From the NCBI GenBank assembly GCA_026120185.1, contig JANUWF010003376.1, forward strand, positions 1,488,001 to 1,552,000: a stretch of 64,000 nt of DNA, written 5' to 3'. This DNA comes from Voacanga thouarsii (lineage: Eukaryota > Streptophyta > Magnoliopsida > Gentianales > Apocynaceae). Position 1 is the first letter of the stretch. Every line of letters starts with the position of its first letter. Of this stretch, positions 36,463 to 47,099 are shown piece by piece. The notes beneath the pieces were generated by a model, which was given only the letters and a program-made list of their open reading frames with translations, did no database searches and had not been told where the DNA came from. A program made the position numbers and the translations under genes.

Positions 36463-36847
36463 TTCTGCTTCTCTACTTGTTCACCGATTTTTCTCCGAAT
36501 TTTGCACAATAAAGACCAGAATGCAGCCAGCGCCGCTTTGACTCTTGGAGCCGATGCCGGTTCCCCTTTGTTCCGCTCTATTTTGACAATTTTTCATCGC
36601 TTCAAAGTTTGTGCAATCCAGTGCATGGCCGGTGCCGGTTCAAGAGCCCTAGCCGGTGCTGCCTCTCCTTTGTTCTGTGATGTTTTTGTTTTGTTTTACC
36701 CTAAAAATCTAAAATAATGAACAAAACACCTTTCCAAGGGTAAAATCTCAAATATGAAGGAATATGACTAGTTATTGAACAAAATATATCATAAAAAAGC
36801 CTCAAATAACTAGAAAAAACATGACTAATTTAGCCTCTATCAATATC

Positions 36848-37779
36848 CCTCGCTGTAATGAAAAGACGTCGCCCTCCTCCAATTCAATCGCGCATGCGTT
36901 TGGGCTGAAGTGGTCAATCAACCAGAAGCAAAGGTCGTATCGGGTCTTGTTGCAATTTAGCTATAGCAGGCCACCGAGGCTAATCTCTTGTACAGCTTGA
37001 TGCTCGGCATCACTCATGTTTGCTACCAAGGCATTCAGCATCATCGCAGAGCATCGAATTGTGGCCTGCTGCTGTGAAATTAATAAAAATTATTTGTTAG
37101 GATTTGAAAACATTAATACTGTGATAATATCCAACAAAAAATAATGATCGCACATTTCCAGTCACATTAACATGCGTCTTACCTGGTGTGCGCTACGTCT
37201 TCTATAAGTACTTAAACCTAAAGAAGCTTCCTTGTACTGCTAGAAGGCATCTTTCCACCTCTCTTCCTATTTTTATCTCTGAATAGTAGGCATACCTTAC
37301 CAAATGGCTCTGGCTTCTACGGAGGGTTGCTGAAGTACATTAGCTTTTTAGTAACCACAAAGATGCGTAAACACATGAACATTAATAATAGTATTGTCAA
37401 CTAACCCTACGAAGGGTAAGTATGGTGTTAAGGTAGCCAACTTCTTACCTGTGTGCTCCAAGCTTTGCTACCTTGGCTGCTGGATGCTTGCATTCTATCC
37501 ATATAGTCTTTCCTGAAATGTCAAATGTTCTCGTAAGGCTTTCCTGAAAAGGGGATTAATTTTTTATTGCAAATAAAGCTCACAAAAAGATAAATAACTA
37601 TAATAAGTCCCTTAAATATTAACTTACAAAAAAAAGTATGTCCTTGGTGGCCTCTTTGGTAAGGCATGTGGCTGTTGGGCTATCTGATCGCTTCTCGATG
37701 GTCCAGTCATTTGAGCGTTTGTGGACAGTCCCTCTCACCAAAAAGCTTGTTGTGATTCAGTTCTTCTTTTCTTTGTCAT
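36848..37779 (-). pseudogene. Ulp1-like gene, 5' exons
   Basis: A candidate start ATG lies at 37777-37779 (MTKKRRTES), followed by a stop after QQAFW and then STNAQMTGPSRSDQIAQQP. Further blocks are FRKALREHLTFQERLYG with donor CACAG|GTAAG near 37447, then ERWKDAF and YKEASLGLSTYRRRSAHQ with donor CAG|GTAAGA near 37185. After an acceptor near 37080 comes the N-terminal domain: LNALVANMSDAEHQAVQEIS, GGLL, then YDLCFWLIDHFSPNACAIEL. The pattern 'xxGGLLxLxCxxxxxxLCxWLxxxF' is what I recall from plant Ulp1-like transposon proteins. The exon is cut at 36847 by the Athila solo LTR and resumes at 25472. Confidence 0.6.
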
Positions 37780-38039
37780 ATTGAATGGTACTGCAGCATA
37801 TACATCAAATAAAATTACAAACTTTAGCAGGGATCAAGAAAGGGTAGTGCATGCAGAGCACAAACTTTGAGTCTATACTTCTTGATTTCAAATAAAAAAA
37901 ACTTTTATCAATTTAGTTATTATTTTACTAAAACAATAAGTACTTTAAACTTTGCATTTCATAGAATATAGATTATTTAACACACATATATGCTATCTTA
38001 ATGATACATCAATAGGTACTTCATATAACAAGTTAGATC
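37780..38039. other. Upstream of the Ulp1-like gene
   Basis: AT-rich sequence upstream of the proposed start of the minus-strand gene; no TATA box stands out. A promoter would be expected here. Confidence 0.35.
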
Positions 38040-38640
38040 AATACAATCATCCTCAACACAAACACATAAACACCTGGCACAAGCATATAGTCAAGGTGCA
38101 CTGGTTACTACATGAACACATAACACAAACACATGAATATCTTACACTACAACTGAACATAGTCCCCAAATATGGTAAACTAGTTACTACATAACATGCT
38201 AAACAAATATATGAATACCTGACATAAATACATGAACACCTTACACAATCACATGATACACGCCCCAAGCATTTAGTCAATCTGTACTAGTTACTACATA
38301 AACTAGCCATACAAATACATGAACAACTTATGCAACTATTTTAACACGAACTAGAACCATATCATTAGTTACCACTTGGACATTGCCACACAAACACATA
38401 AACACCTGATACAAGTACATGAACACCTTACACAACCACATGATACAAGCCCTATGCATGTGGTTAATCTGCACTAGTTACTACATGAACAAGCCACATA
38501 AACACATGAACACATGATACAAAAACATGAACAACGTATGCAACCATATTAACATGACACCAGAAGCATATCGTCAAACACATGAACACCTTACACAACC
38601 ACATGAATACAAGCCCTAAGCATGTATTTTCCATATATAA
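38040..38640 (+). repeat. CA-strand minisatellite, array 2
   Basis: Short units (ACACAAACACATGAACACC) are grouped in higher-order units of about 185 bp marked by CTAGTTACTACAT(G)AAC at about 38100, 38187, 38286 and 38470. Same orientation as arrays 1 and 3, inverted relative to 3480 and 8248. Confidence 0.85.
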
Positions 38641-39329
38641 CATATAAATAATGGAAAAAGATTGAAAAGAGAAAAAAAATACTAAAGGATCAAGGCATAA
38701 TCAGTGATATAGCATATCAAAAAGTAAAAGATAGAAAATAGGGAAGGGGATGTGAAATGTGTTGAAGGGAAAAGGAAAAAAAAAAAAGAAAAATAGTGGA
38801 TATACCAGAAATGGAAGGTTGAGATGGCAAAAAAAAAAAAAAAAAAAAACAGAGGGAGGAGGGATTATCTTCTGTTTTTTGTACTTGTTATATGTTTTTT
38901 GCCTCAAAATTTTATTACCCTATCATATTTCATTGTAGAATATTACAGAACATCAAAGTTTACATGAATAGAAATTTCATTGTAGAATATTATACAACTA
39001 AGTCTAAGGAACCTACCATATTCCCTACTTCGTTATGTTTCTCTCTATTTAGGGTGTACCAGAGAGGAGATCAATACCTTATCTAATCAAGTTCTAAATG
39101 ATAAAAGAATATAATGGAAGAAGGGGGAAAAAATCATGTCATTATACATCCTTCTGTCTAAAAATTAGAAATCTAACAATACTCTTCTTAGGATTGTTAG
39201 GAACGTGCAAAGCCTGCTAGGATGGATCAAGAACCACTATGCATTGCAATAGCAAACCACATCTTCATCTTCATTCTGATATAACACATAAAGAGTTCCT
39301 CCCATATAAAATCCAGAAAATGTCCTAAT
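38641..39329. other. Unresolved sequence between minisatellite arrays
   Basis: AT-rich sequence with two A runs near 38780 and 38830 and the repeated phrase TTTCATTGTAGAATATTA at 38929 and 38975. No gene seen. Confidence 0.4.
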
Positions 39330-39790
39330 TAACACATAAAACATATAAACACATGAACACCCTCAGACACCTGAAGCATATCATTTGTTACTACATGGAC
39401 ATTGGCACACAAAAACATGAACACCTAACACAAGTACATGAACACCATATACAACCACATGACATAAGCCCTAAGCGTGTCGTCAATCTGTACTAGTTAC
39501 TACATGAACAAGCCACACCAACACATGAACATCTGACACAAATACATGAATACCATATGCAACTATATTAACATGAACCAGAAGCATACCGTCAGACTTA
39601 CTACATGGATATTACCACACAAATACATGAATATCTGACACAAATGCATGAACACCTTACACATTCACATGAACACAAGCCCCAAGCATATGATAGCGGC
39701 TTATTGGTTACTATATGAACATGCGGCATAATCACATGAACACTTTACACATATACGTGAACACCTTACAGCCACTGAATATGTAGAAAA
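39330..39790 (+). repeat. CA-strand minisatellite, array 3
   Basis: Same unit types as array 2; the long marker CAATCTGTACTAGTTACTAC is at about 39485. Its reverse complement closely matches 3605-3632, giving the array pair an inverted-repeat relation. From 39791 to 40021 nothing is recognised. Confidence 0.8.
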
Positions 39791-40021
39791 TACTGAATGG
39801 GTCATGTTGTATCTGGTATCATTTATAATGTTTCATTGTGTGAGTTGTATGTCATATAACTTTCAATGAACTTTTTGTGACGGTTTGAGGCTTCCAAGAG
39901 AAAGATACTATTGCCCTCTGAAAAAAAAAAAAAATTCTAAGTTCCAATTTCAAGGATTCAGTTGAAAGACCAGTCCTACAGTTTGGGGTAAAAAATGGAT
40001 TAAAACTCTCATCATCATGTA

Positions 40022-41325
40022 TGTAACACCCCACCTTTTTATTTTTGATTGGATACTATTTGTAATAGGATGAGAATTTGTATTGATGTCCAGAACAAAA
40101 GTTGAACGGTGTAATAAGATGAATACTTTGGTGAAATAAAATTTTATCGGGACCTGGATGTAATTATTGAATTTATTCCACCTGTATCCTAAATTTTTAG
40201 AAGGCTATTATTATTAAAAAAATAAGAATTTTAGGGTACTCTGAAAAGAGAAATTGATTAGTACAATGAAACACACGTTTTCTTGTAAATTATGCTACCC
40301 GAGGTATTGGGGGCATTTTCGTCATTTTAACCACGCCCGTTACTTTGACCGCAAATTTGACCAAGTAGAGAAGGAATTGAAGAATTAAGTATTACCAATG
40401 GATTCAGTAGAATTTTTGAAAGTGAATGGTGAAATAAAATATTTTCCTGCTACGGACCCGATTTTGGTCATTTCTATAGAAAATAGGAAAATGCGGTTGA
40501 AAATGGGATGTGTGGCTTCTTGTGATTGGTGGCCAAGGACAAGTATCAAATAATAAGAGGATGCATGAAATATTTATGCATGCAAGACTTCCTAAATAAG
40601 TTTGAAAAATAAATAAGGAAAATGCAAAAAAAAAAAAAAAAAAAAAGAGATCGCGACACATGTAAAGTAGCCACTATTCATTTAATTGAGAAAAATTCTA
40701 TTGGTCATTATTTTGACGAAGAGTGGAGGTGGATTTAGGGGAGAAATTGGCCAAGACCATAAAATAAGAAGGAAGGAAGAAATAAGGAAGAAAAGGAAAG
40801 GAAAAATCAAGAAAAAATAGAAAAAGTGAGAGAAAGAAAAAGTGTGTGTATTTCTTGGTGTGTTCTTGGTGTGCTTGGAGCAAGATCAAGCCAAAACATC
40901 CTATACACAAGGTAAAGTCTTATGATTTAAGAATTAAAGTTGTAAATTTCATTACAGTGATCGTTTTGATATGAATTATAACATGAAAACATGATATTTT
41001 TTATGATTAAAATGATTATTGTGTACTATATGAGACTTTGTGTGTGCAAGTGTGTGTACTCGTTGGATGAAGGATTCATAAGCTATATTTTGTTTGGTGA
41101 ATAAGGGTATTTGAATGGTGATTTAAAGGGGGGTTCATGAATGAGAAGAAAGATAGTAGAGTTAGGATAAAAACAGGGTTAAACGTTAAAGAAAATGGAT
41201 TAAGATTGTTTTTGAATGTTGATGTTAATTGTATGCTATTTTCATAAGAACTTAGTGACTTTCTTGAACTTGAAAACCGGAAGAATTAAGGTTGGTTGAA
41301 GGGAAATGAAGTGGACTAAGGGTTA
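40022..41325 (+). mobile_element. Giant LTR IV, 3'-truncated
   Basis: Starts TGTAACACCCCACC and follows LTR I (3644-4133, then 5133-6120) closely, including GGATGAGAATTTGTATT, GGATTCAGTAGAATTTTTG, and the purine-rich leader with TGTGTTCTTGGTGTGCTTGG. It stops where a copia LTR begins at 41326. It supplies the empty-site sequence for the insertion at 4139. Confidence 0.82.
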
Positions 41326-41516
41326 TGTTGGGAAATATGCCCTCTAAGGCTAGGTTTCTGATGTAAACATCGAATGATTTAATAAAACAATTTATTTTCA
41401 GAAATTATTTGTGAATTTATATTTTATTTGTGCACAATTATGTTTAGAAAAGATCCATTGTGTTTGAGTAAGTGGTTCATGTGAATGGTAGTCTTTCACA
41501 GTAAGGTATGGATCAC
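41326..41516 (+). mobile_element. copia LTR 5' end fragment
   Basis: TGTTGGGAAATATGCCC and the next ~190 bp match the start of the LTR at 25621 with moderate divergence, through CACAGTAAGGTATGGATCAC. It is cut there by the Athila LTR. I did not find the rest of it. Confidence 0.82.
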
Positions 41517-43050
41517 TGATGTGTTCGGACTTGGGTATAAAAATCATACCAAAACTAAGCACATTCCCAATCAAGTTTAAATTAAAACGTTCAACCCAAA
41601 TCACACATATGAGCAAGTGTACTCATCATTAACCGAGCATAGGGTTCAAACGAGTGTCAATCCTCCAGGAACAAGTAGACATTTATCACATTTCTTTCAT
41701 TGTTTAACCGACCCGATAAAGTGAAAAACAAATAAAAAGAAAAAGTAAAATAAAGTAAAAATATATACATGTCAAGGATGTAGAATTATGTAACTTAAGC
41801 CATTGTGTAGACAAACATGATCTTAAAGAACTCAACCATTATCATAACTAATTATTCCCTTGGTATCATGAATGATTAAGATAGACTCACTTCGTTTCCA
41901 ATCCATGAATCTCTATCTTCTAGGTAACTTAGCATCACATTCCTATCTCAACCAGTCTTACCCAAAAGATACATTAAACACAATCCCTTGATTAAATTTC
42001 CATTCCTGGCAAACTTAAACATGAAACTAACCAATGAATCCATTCCTGACAGACATCACTTAATCTTTAATTACCTTGTTCTTAGCAGTTAACCCATTTT
42101 CCAAGCAAGTTAAGAGACAACAAATATGAAATAAATGAATTGAAACCACCATCAACCCCTTTTCCATGCAAGTCAATAGAAAGTAACAATCAACCAATCT
42201 CGTAATCAGTATAAATAATTAAATACCAAGAAGAATAATCAATTAATCAAAAGATCAAATAACTCTAAATATCATGAATATCTAAAACAATGTTAAATTA
42301 CAATAAAACAATTACCATATCATTATTCAAGAAAAAGAAAACAAAGTAAAAGAAAGCACTCATAGGCAAGCCTCCTTCTTTTTCCTTTGAAGACCTTCAT
42401 GCAGAACCCTCCTTGAACTTGAAGAATTCCTCCTTTGATTGAGTAATCTTCTATGATGATCAATGAATTCTCCCATTTTCCCTTGTGTTTTTCATCTATT
42501 TAAAGGCTTAGAAAGTGCCTAAACTCCTAGGTACAAAGTTATTGGCCGAGTAGAAGTTGGAAGATACTTAAACTCCTTAGCTTACCAAAAACCACGTAGA
42601 AAAAATTAAGCACCGCCTTAACATCAGGGCACAGCCGGCGCCGCTTTGACTCTTGGAGTCGGCATCGGTTGTGTTTTGTTTCTCCACTCGTTCGTCGATT
42701 TTTCTTCAAAATTTGCACAATGTGTCCAAAATGCAGTCGGCGCCTGTTCCAGCTTCACAGCCAACATCGCCTTGGTTCTGTTATGCTCTGTTCCAATAAT
42801 TTTTCCATCACTTCGAAGTTCGTTTCAATAATGCATGGCCGGCACCAGTTCTAGGGTCCTAGCTGACGCCGCCTCTCCTCTGTTTTGCGATGTTTTTGTT
42901 TCGTTTTACCCTAAAAATCTGAAATAATGAGCAAAGTACCTCCAAGGGTAAAATCTCAAATATGAAGAAATATAACAAGTTATTGAACAAAATGTATCAC
43001 AAAAGAACCTCAAATAACTAGAAAAAACATGACTAAGTTTGCCCCTATCA
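41517..43050 (-). repeat. Athila 3' LTR
   Basis: On the minus strand begins TGATAGGGGCAAACTTAG and ends GAACACATCA. It aligns with the split solo LTR at 25478-36842 from end to end. The TATA position reads TTTAAATA (42497-42504) instead of TATAAATA. GC-rich inverted-repeat arms lie at 42630-42643 and 42660-42673. Confidence 0.9.
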
Positions 43051-43066
43051 TATTTCCCCACACTGA
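43051..43066 (-). promoter_or_regulatory. Athila polypurine tract
   Basis: Minus strand CAGTGTGGGGAAATA immediately before the LTR; the counterpart at 56854-56868 reads AAGTGTTGGGGAATG. Confidence 0.8.
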
Positions 43067-45007
43067 GCTCTTTTCTTGTCCTCAAGCAAAGTAACAAGAA
43101 CAAGTAGGAAAACATAAGGTTTAATCAATCACTCAATCAATTTCAAAACAATATCTTCAAGGCTTTCCTCATTCAAGAACATAAAACACATGACTATTAC
43201 ATCTTTCACAACCAATGCAAGACTTGTGTTAGTGATAAATGACTTAGTAGAACCCTCATAATACTTCACAATATTCTCAAACCATTGGAAAGAATTTAGT
43301 TAAAAAAGAATATGCATTCCATAGGCTTACTCTTCATACACTCTCTCTACTAATCCGAGACATATCATGATTCTACTTAGATCAAGTAGGACTTTTAAGC
43401 TTGTAATGTAAGGCTAAAGGCTTGTAATGTAGCTTATCAAACGAAGGATATAGGAGAATCAAAAGTCGAAGAAACTGAGAGTTAGCAAGAAAAAGAATAA
43501 ACAAATGAATCAATAATTTCTAACTCTTCTTGCTCTCATATTCCAAAAATCCAACAAACCATAACCTCATATAGCAATTACAACTCCATTCCAGCAAATC
43601 CTGCATTTTTTTCTTTCAACTCTTCTTTTCATCAACTCTTTTTTTTTTTCTTTCACAAGATCACTCAAAATTTTCAGCAATGGTATCAAGTTTTAAGATG
43701 AACTTAACTTTTTTTTTTCCAGCTCAATTACCATTCCTTTTGTGATCTTTTCTTTCACTGCTGCTGTTGTTTTTTTCACTTCTCTTCTTTCATTCTTTCT
43801 AGCAGCTTTTTGCTTTCTTTTTTCAACTCCTTTATTTTTTTTCACTCTCTCTTTTCTCTTTCTTCTCTTTCTTTTTCTTTTCAGCTCAACTTGTTATTAA
43901 TCCATGACTGAAAGTAACAAGTCATGATCTTTATCCCAACATTCTTTCTTAACATTCTCTTACATATACTTTCATCCATCAAGAGCATAAAGATTTGGAA
44001 AATTATTCAAATTCTCATAAACAAGCAATGGACGAAATATTGTGACGGGTTTTAAAGAAAGAATTCAACCATGTAGGCTCAAAATAGGCACTAGGGATAA
44101 TATAACAATAGGTAAGCTTGAAAAGCTCAAACTATCCAAAGAAGGCCCATTACCGTCATCCCTAAGTTAAATCATGATTGTTTTTCTTATTTCGCCTCGA
44201 GAGTTATTCAAGTAAGTTCTAGAATACTCTATGAATTTTAGTAGAAAAACAAGGTTTAAGAACAATGCAAAGCATTTGATCAAGAACTACTTCGTCCAAG
44301 TGAGTGCAAAAAGTCATGCATAAGCCATAAATGATATAGATCATATGCTCTATAATCTATCATAAAGACATGCACTAAAAATATAGCTTGAAATCTCCAG
44401 AAATTCAGAAAAATTTTGAAAATTTTCGCTCAAAATTTGCTTGCTCCCAAGAAGGTTAAAATACATGTATAGAAGATTTGTCAATCAAATCACTCCCCCA
44501 CACTTAAACTGGACATTATCCTCAATGTCCAAATAAATATAACAAGAACAGCAATACCATGGGACCAAAAATATAAAGGAGAAGAGATACAAAAAATAAA
44601 CTTCCATTCATTTGGCATTGTGTCGTACAAGGTCTGAATGCTTGAAGAATGAGGCATTGCCAAGTACCTAAAAAAATACAAAAGAAAACACACCAAAGTA
44701 TAAAAACTAGAAAAGAAAATAAAGCTAAAACAAAAGAAAGAAAGAGAACATGAAAAAACAAAAACTAACTAAAGAAAACAATAAAAGAGAATGGAAAAAC
44801 AAGAGTGCTTGAGAAAAATCATCAGTCCTCCTCCTCATCATCCTTATCCTCATCATCCTCAGCTGGTGTAGAGGTACCTGCACCACCAAGTGGCCCAGAA
44901 GAATGTTGTCTCAATTCGGCTAACTGCTGCTCCATAGTAGTTTGCCGTCTTGCCATGTCCTCCATAGCACCTTGTAAGCATAGGAGTACTGCCATTTGCT
45001 AATCGAA
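43067..45007 (-). other. Athila long 3' non-coding region
   Basis: About 1.9 kb without a convincing frame, rich in A/G runs on the minus strand (43600-43880). At 44491-44520 the minus strand has ATAATGTCCAGTTTAAGTG followed by TGGGGGAG, matching 55759-55785 in the other Athila element. An apparent plus-strand Ser-rich frame at 44805-45002 is the complement of the ORF tail. Confidence 0.65.
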
Positions 45008-46036
45008 TCACCCCAGCATGGTAGTCTCAAAGTCAGTCCGGGAGTGGGACTGAGAACTGATAGCCTGTGCACGTGCTGGTGGTGGTGGGTGCTCCTCCTC
45101 CATTGTGGGTGGCCTTACCTTCCCGGGATATCTGACCTCGAAGGAAGTTAGCCACTTTTTCAACTCTTGGTTGTATTTGTACCCGCAACTTATAAGAGTT
45201 TGCTCAGTGACCATATCGTGCTCAGTGGTAGCCTCCATGAGTTCTCTCTCAAGATTCACTCCAAAGTCTTTTAGAATTTTCATTATAACCATGGGAAAAA
45301 CAAAGGCTTTTGTGGAGAGCCGGTGATGAACAACCTCCCTAATAGATTGGATGATCAAGGGAGCAAGAGGGATAGGTAATATGTTCATCATCTGATGCAA
45401 AATATAAGTGTCAATCAGTCTAGTTTCATTGAAATCACTAGCACGGGGTACAACATTGAACCCAAACATGTAGACTAGAGCTTGAAAGTTGGCTGCCAAA
45501 TTATTATTGGAATAGAAGCTATTAGCTTGGAAGGTATTATGCTTATGTAAGCCTAGGATAGCTCTAGTCCCTCTAATATCCCAATTCGGGTCAGAAAGAA
45601 TCTTTTGATTATTCACATCAATCCCTTGCCAAGTATCATCATAAAAGACATGGAGAAGGTTAGCTAATTGGTTTTGAGTGATGACGATAGGAACTCCTTT
45701 CACTCTTGTTTCTATATGGGGAAGATGTTTATTACCCTTATCCGTCATATTAGCATAGAATTCCTTAATAAGCACGGGATAATACTTTCCTTTCAATTGT
45801 ACTATCGACCCCTATCCTAGCCATCTAAACATCATTCCCAATTTAAGTGCACGGTCTAAGATGGGTGAGAAAGTACACTCGACAATAATCTTATTAGAGG
45901 CTCTCTTACTGTTCCATTCCTCACAAGATGCATCTATAAACTCAGTAGGTCTTAGTGACAAAGGATCAACAGATGAAGGGGCTAAAGAAGAGGAAGTTCT
46001 CGCCCTTTTAGAAGACTGACCCCTCATTCTAGACAT
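45008..46036 (-). pseudogene. Athila second ORF ('putative plant transposon protein' type)
   Basis: A single frame of 342 codons from ATG at 46036 (MSRMRGQSSKRARTSSSLAP) to the stop at 45008, broken by one TAG near 45810 (FRWLG then GSIVQLKGKYYPVLIKEFYA). Further blocks are VKGVPIVITQNQLANLL, NFQALVYMFGFNVVPRASDF and STKAFVFPMVIMKILKDFGV, then a Pro/Glu-rich tail. It resembles a plant-specific domain of unknown activity common in Athila-like and other plant elements; despite the family name no transposase chemistry is shown. It occupies the env-like position 3' of where pol should be. No signal peptide or membrane segment is evident. Confidence 0.7.
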
Positions 46037-47099
46037 GATATCAAGTAAGGAATAGGGGAATAGGAAGAGAGAACAAGTAAGATCAAAGACTGAAACAGGG
46101 CTACTACCCTTTCAAACACACTTCTCAAATTGTACTCAACCCTCAACCAATCTCACAATTCACAAAACCCAAACTCCTTCAATATATATCCCCTCCAGTC
46201 CACCAATTCAATCAATCACCACTAATCAATTCAACACAACCTGCATAATACATGTAAAATTCCCTGTAAAGCGTAAATGTGTTGAATATCTCCAATGCAT
46301 GCAAGTAGACTTGATCAGGTTAATGAAGGCATAATCATGGCATAAATAATGTACATTTGATATAGTCAACTATCATAAATAATCACAATTCTAACCTTAG
46401 CTATATGCCTAAAGCCCCTAATGATCATATGCATGAATCAAGTATCAAAGAATGATTAACTTCTAATCTAGTTCAACTCATGAAGTTTCAAGGAGTAATG
46501 TGCAATCCAATCATAGCATACATAATCCCAAATTTTGGCCAAAAGAGTCCCTAAAATTAGAAAAAATCATCTCCATTATTTTAACCGTAAAAAATCATAC
46601 CTTTTTGCTCTTGTATGCATGGGTAAGCAAAAGATGCAAGATTTTTGTAGAAATCTCTCTTTGCTTGTGGATTGAATGGGATTGTGTTGTAAAAATCGAA
46701 GCTTTTGAGGTTTTTAATCCGTAGGATCAACAAAAAAGAAGTCAAGAGATGGTATGGAGGTGTTTAGGAGTTGAAAAATCAAATTTTGGAAGATGTGGGA
46801 TGTGAAGCCGGTGCGGGCTTGGGAGAATTTGAGAGGGAGAATGGATATTTTGAAGAAAAAATGGCCAAAATGGCCTTTTAATTGTGCTCTGCCTTATAGG
46901 AATCGGCACCGGTCTGAGCTTTTAGAGCCGGCACCAGCTCGGTTCTGTTCGGTTCTCCAAAAACTTTTTTTTTTTTAAATAAGAATACAGAAAACACACG
47001 AATGCTGAATAATGCAATTTAATTAATTAATCAAAATGACAAAAAATAACTACATTGTCTCAATCACAAAAACTGAAAGTAAAGAAAAGTAAAACTGCT
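46037..47099 (-). promoter_or_regulatory. Leader-like spacer between Athila gag and ORF2
   Basis: On the minus strand it holds a T/A run (46975), a GC-rich module (GAGCTGGTGCCGGCTC and CCGGTGCCGATTCC near 46905-46935), a pyrimidine-rich stretch, and GCAAAAAG|GTATGA at about 46601, a good splice donor. An acceptor-like TTTCAG lies near 46090, before the ORF2 start. This looks like a promoter and spliced 5' leader for ORF2; it is inference. It contains no pol remnant. Confidence 0.4.

Larger units (their letters stand above)
25478..36842 (-). mobile_element. Athila-type solo LTR, minus strand, split by a copia element
   Basis: Plus-strand ends are TGATGCGTCCGG and GCCTCTATCA. Exact ATATC flanks at 25473-25477 and 36843-36847. 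Without the copia element and its duplication the LTR is 1,535 bp, against 1,534 bp for the LTR at 41517-43050, to which it aligns throughout. On the minus strand it has TATAAATA (36286-36293) and upstream three ~100-bp-spaced GC-rich modules (36420, 36530, 36630). No internal region is present, so it is a solo LTR. It interrupts the N-terminal exon of the Ulp1-like gene. Confidence 0.9.
14090..37779 (-). pseudogene. Ulp1-like (C48 peptidase family) gene of a MULE type, shattered by insertions
   Basis: Exon-like blocks on the minus strand follow the order of plant transposon-borne Ulp1-like proteins: an N-terminal domain (36.85-37.78 kb, then 24.69-25.47 kb), an acidic linker (19.99-20.23 and 15.99 kb), and the peptidase (15.4-14.1 kb). 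Ulp1 peptidases cut SUMO-like modifiers; in plants related genes ride in KI-MULE-type Mutator elements. The spaces between blocks are three LTR insertions with target duplications, together about 20 kb; removal leaves roughly 4 kb. Several blocks end at plausible donors (GTAAG, GTACT). The catalytic His and Cys positions are altered and stops and shifts occur, so it is dead. Both flanks carry CA-strand minisatellites. Identity rests on motif pattern by eye, not a search. Confidence 0.65.

Noticed and set aside
38040..39790. Regular short repeats that could suggest a CRISPR array
   Set aside because: Units vary, there are no unique spacers of constant length and no cas genes, and the genome is a plant's; it is minisatellite.
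44805..45002. Plus-strand frame starting MLEKNHQSSSSS
   Set aside because: Complement of the 3' tail and flank of the minus-strand Athila ORF2, which has the better supported frame.
45008..46036. Athila ORF2 as a true envelope protein or an active transposase
   Set aside because: No signal peptide, membrane span or known catalytic motif visible; only its position is env-like and the family name is historical.
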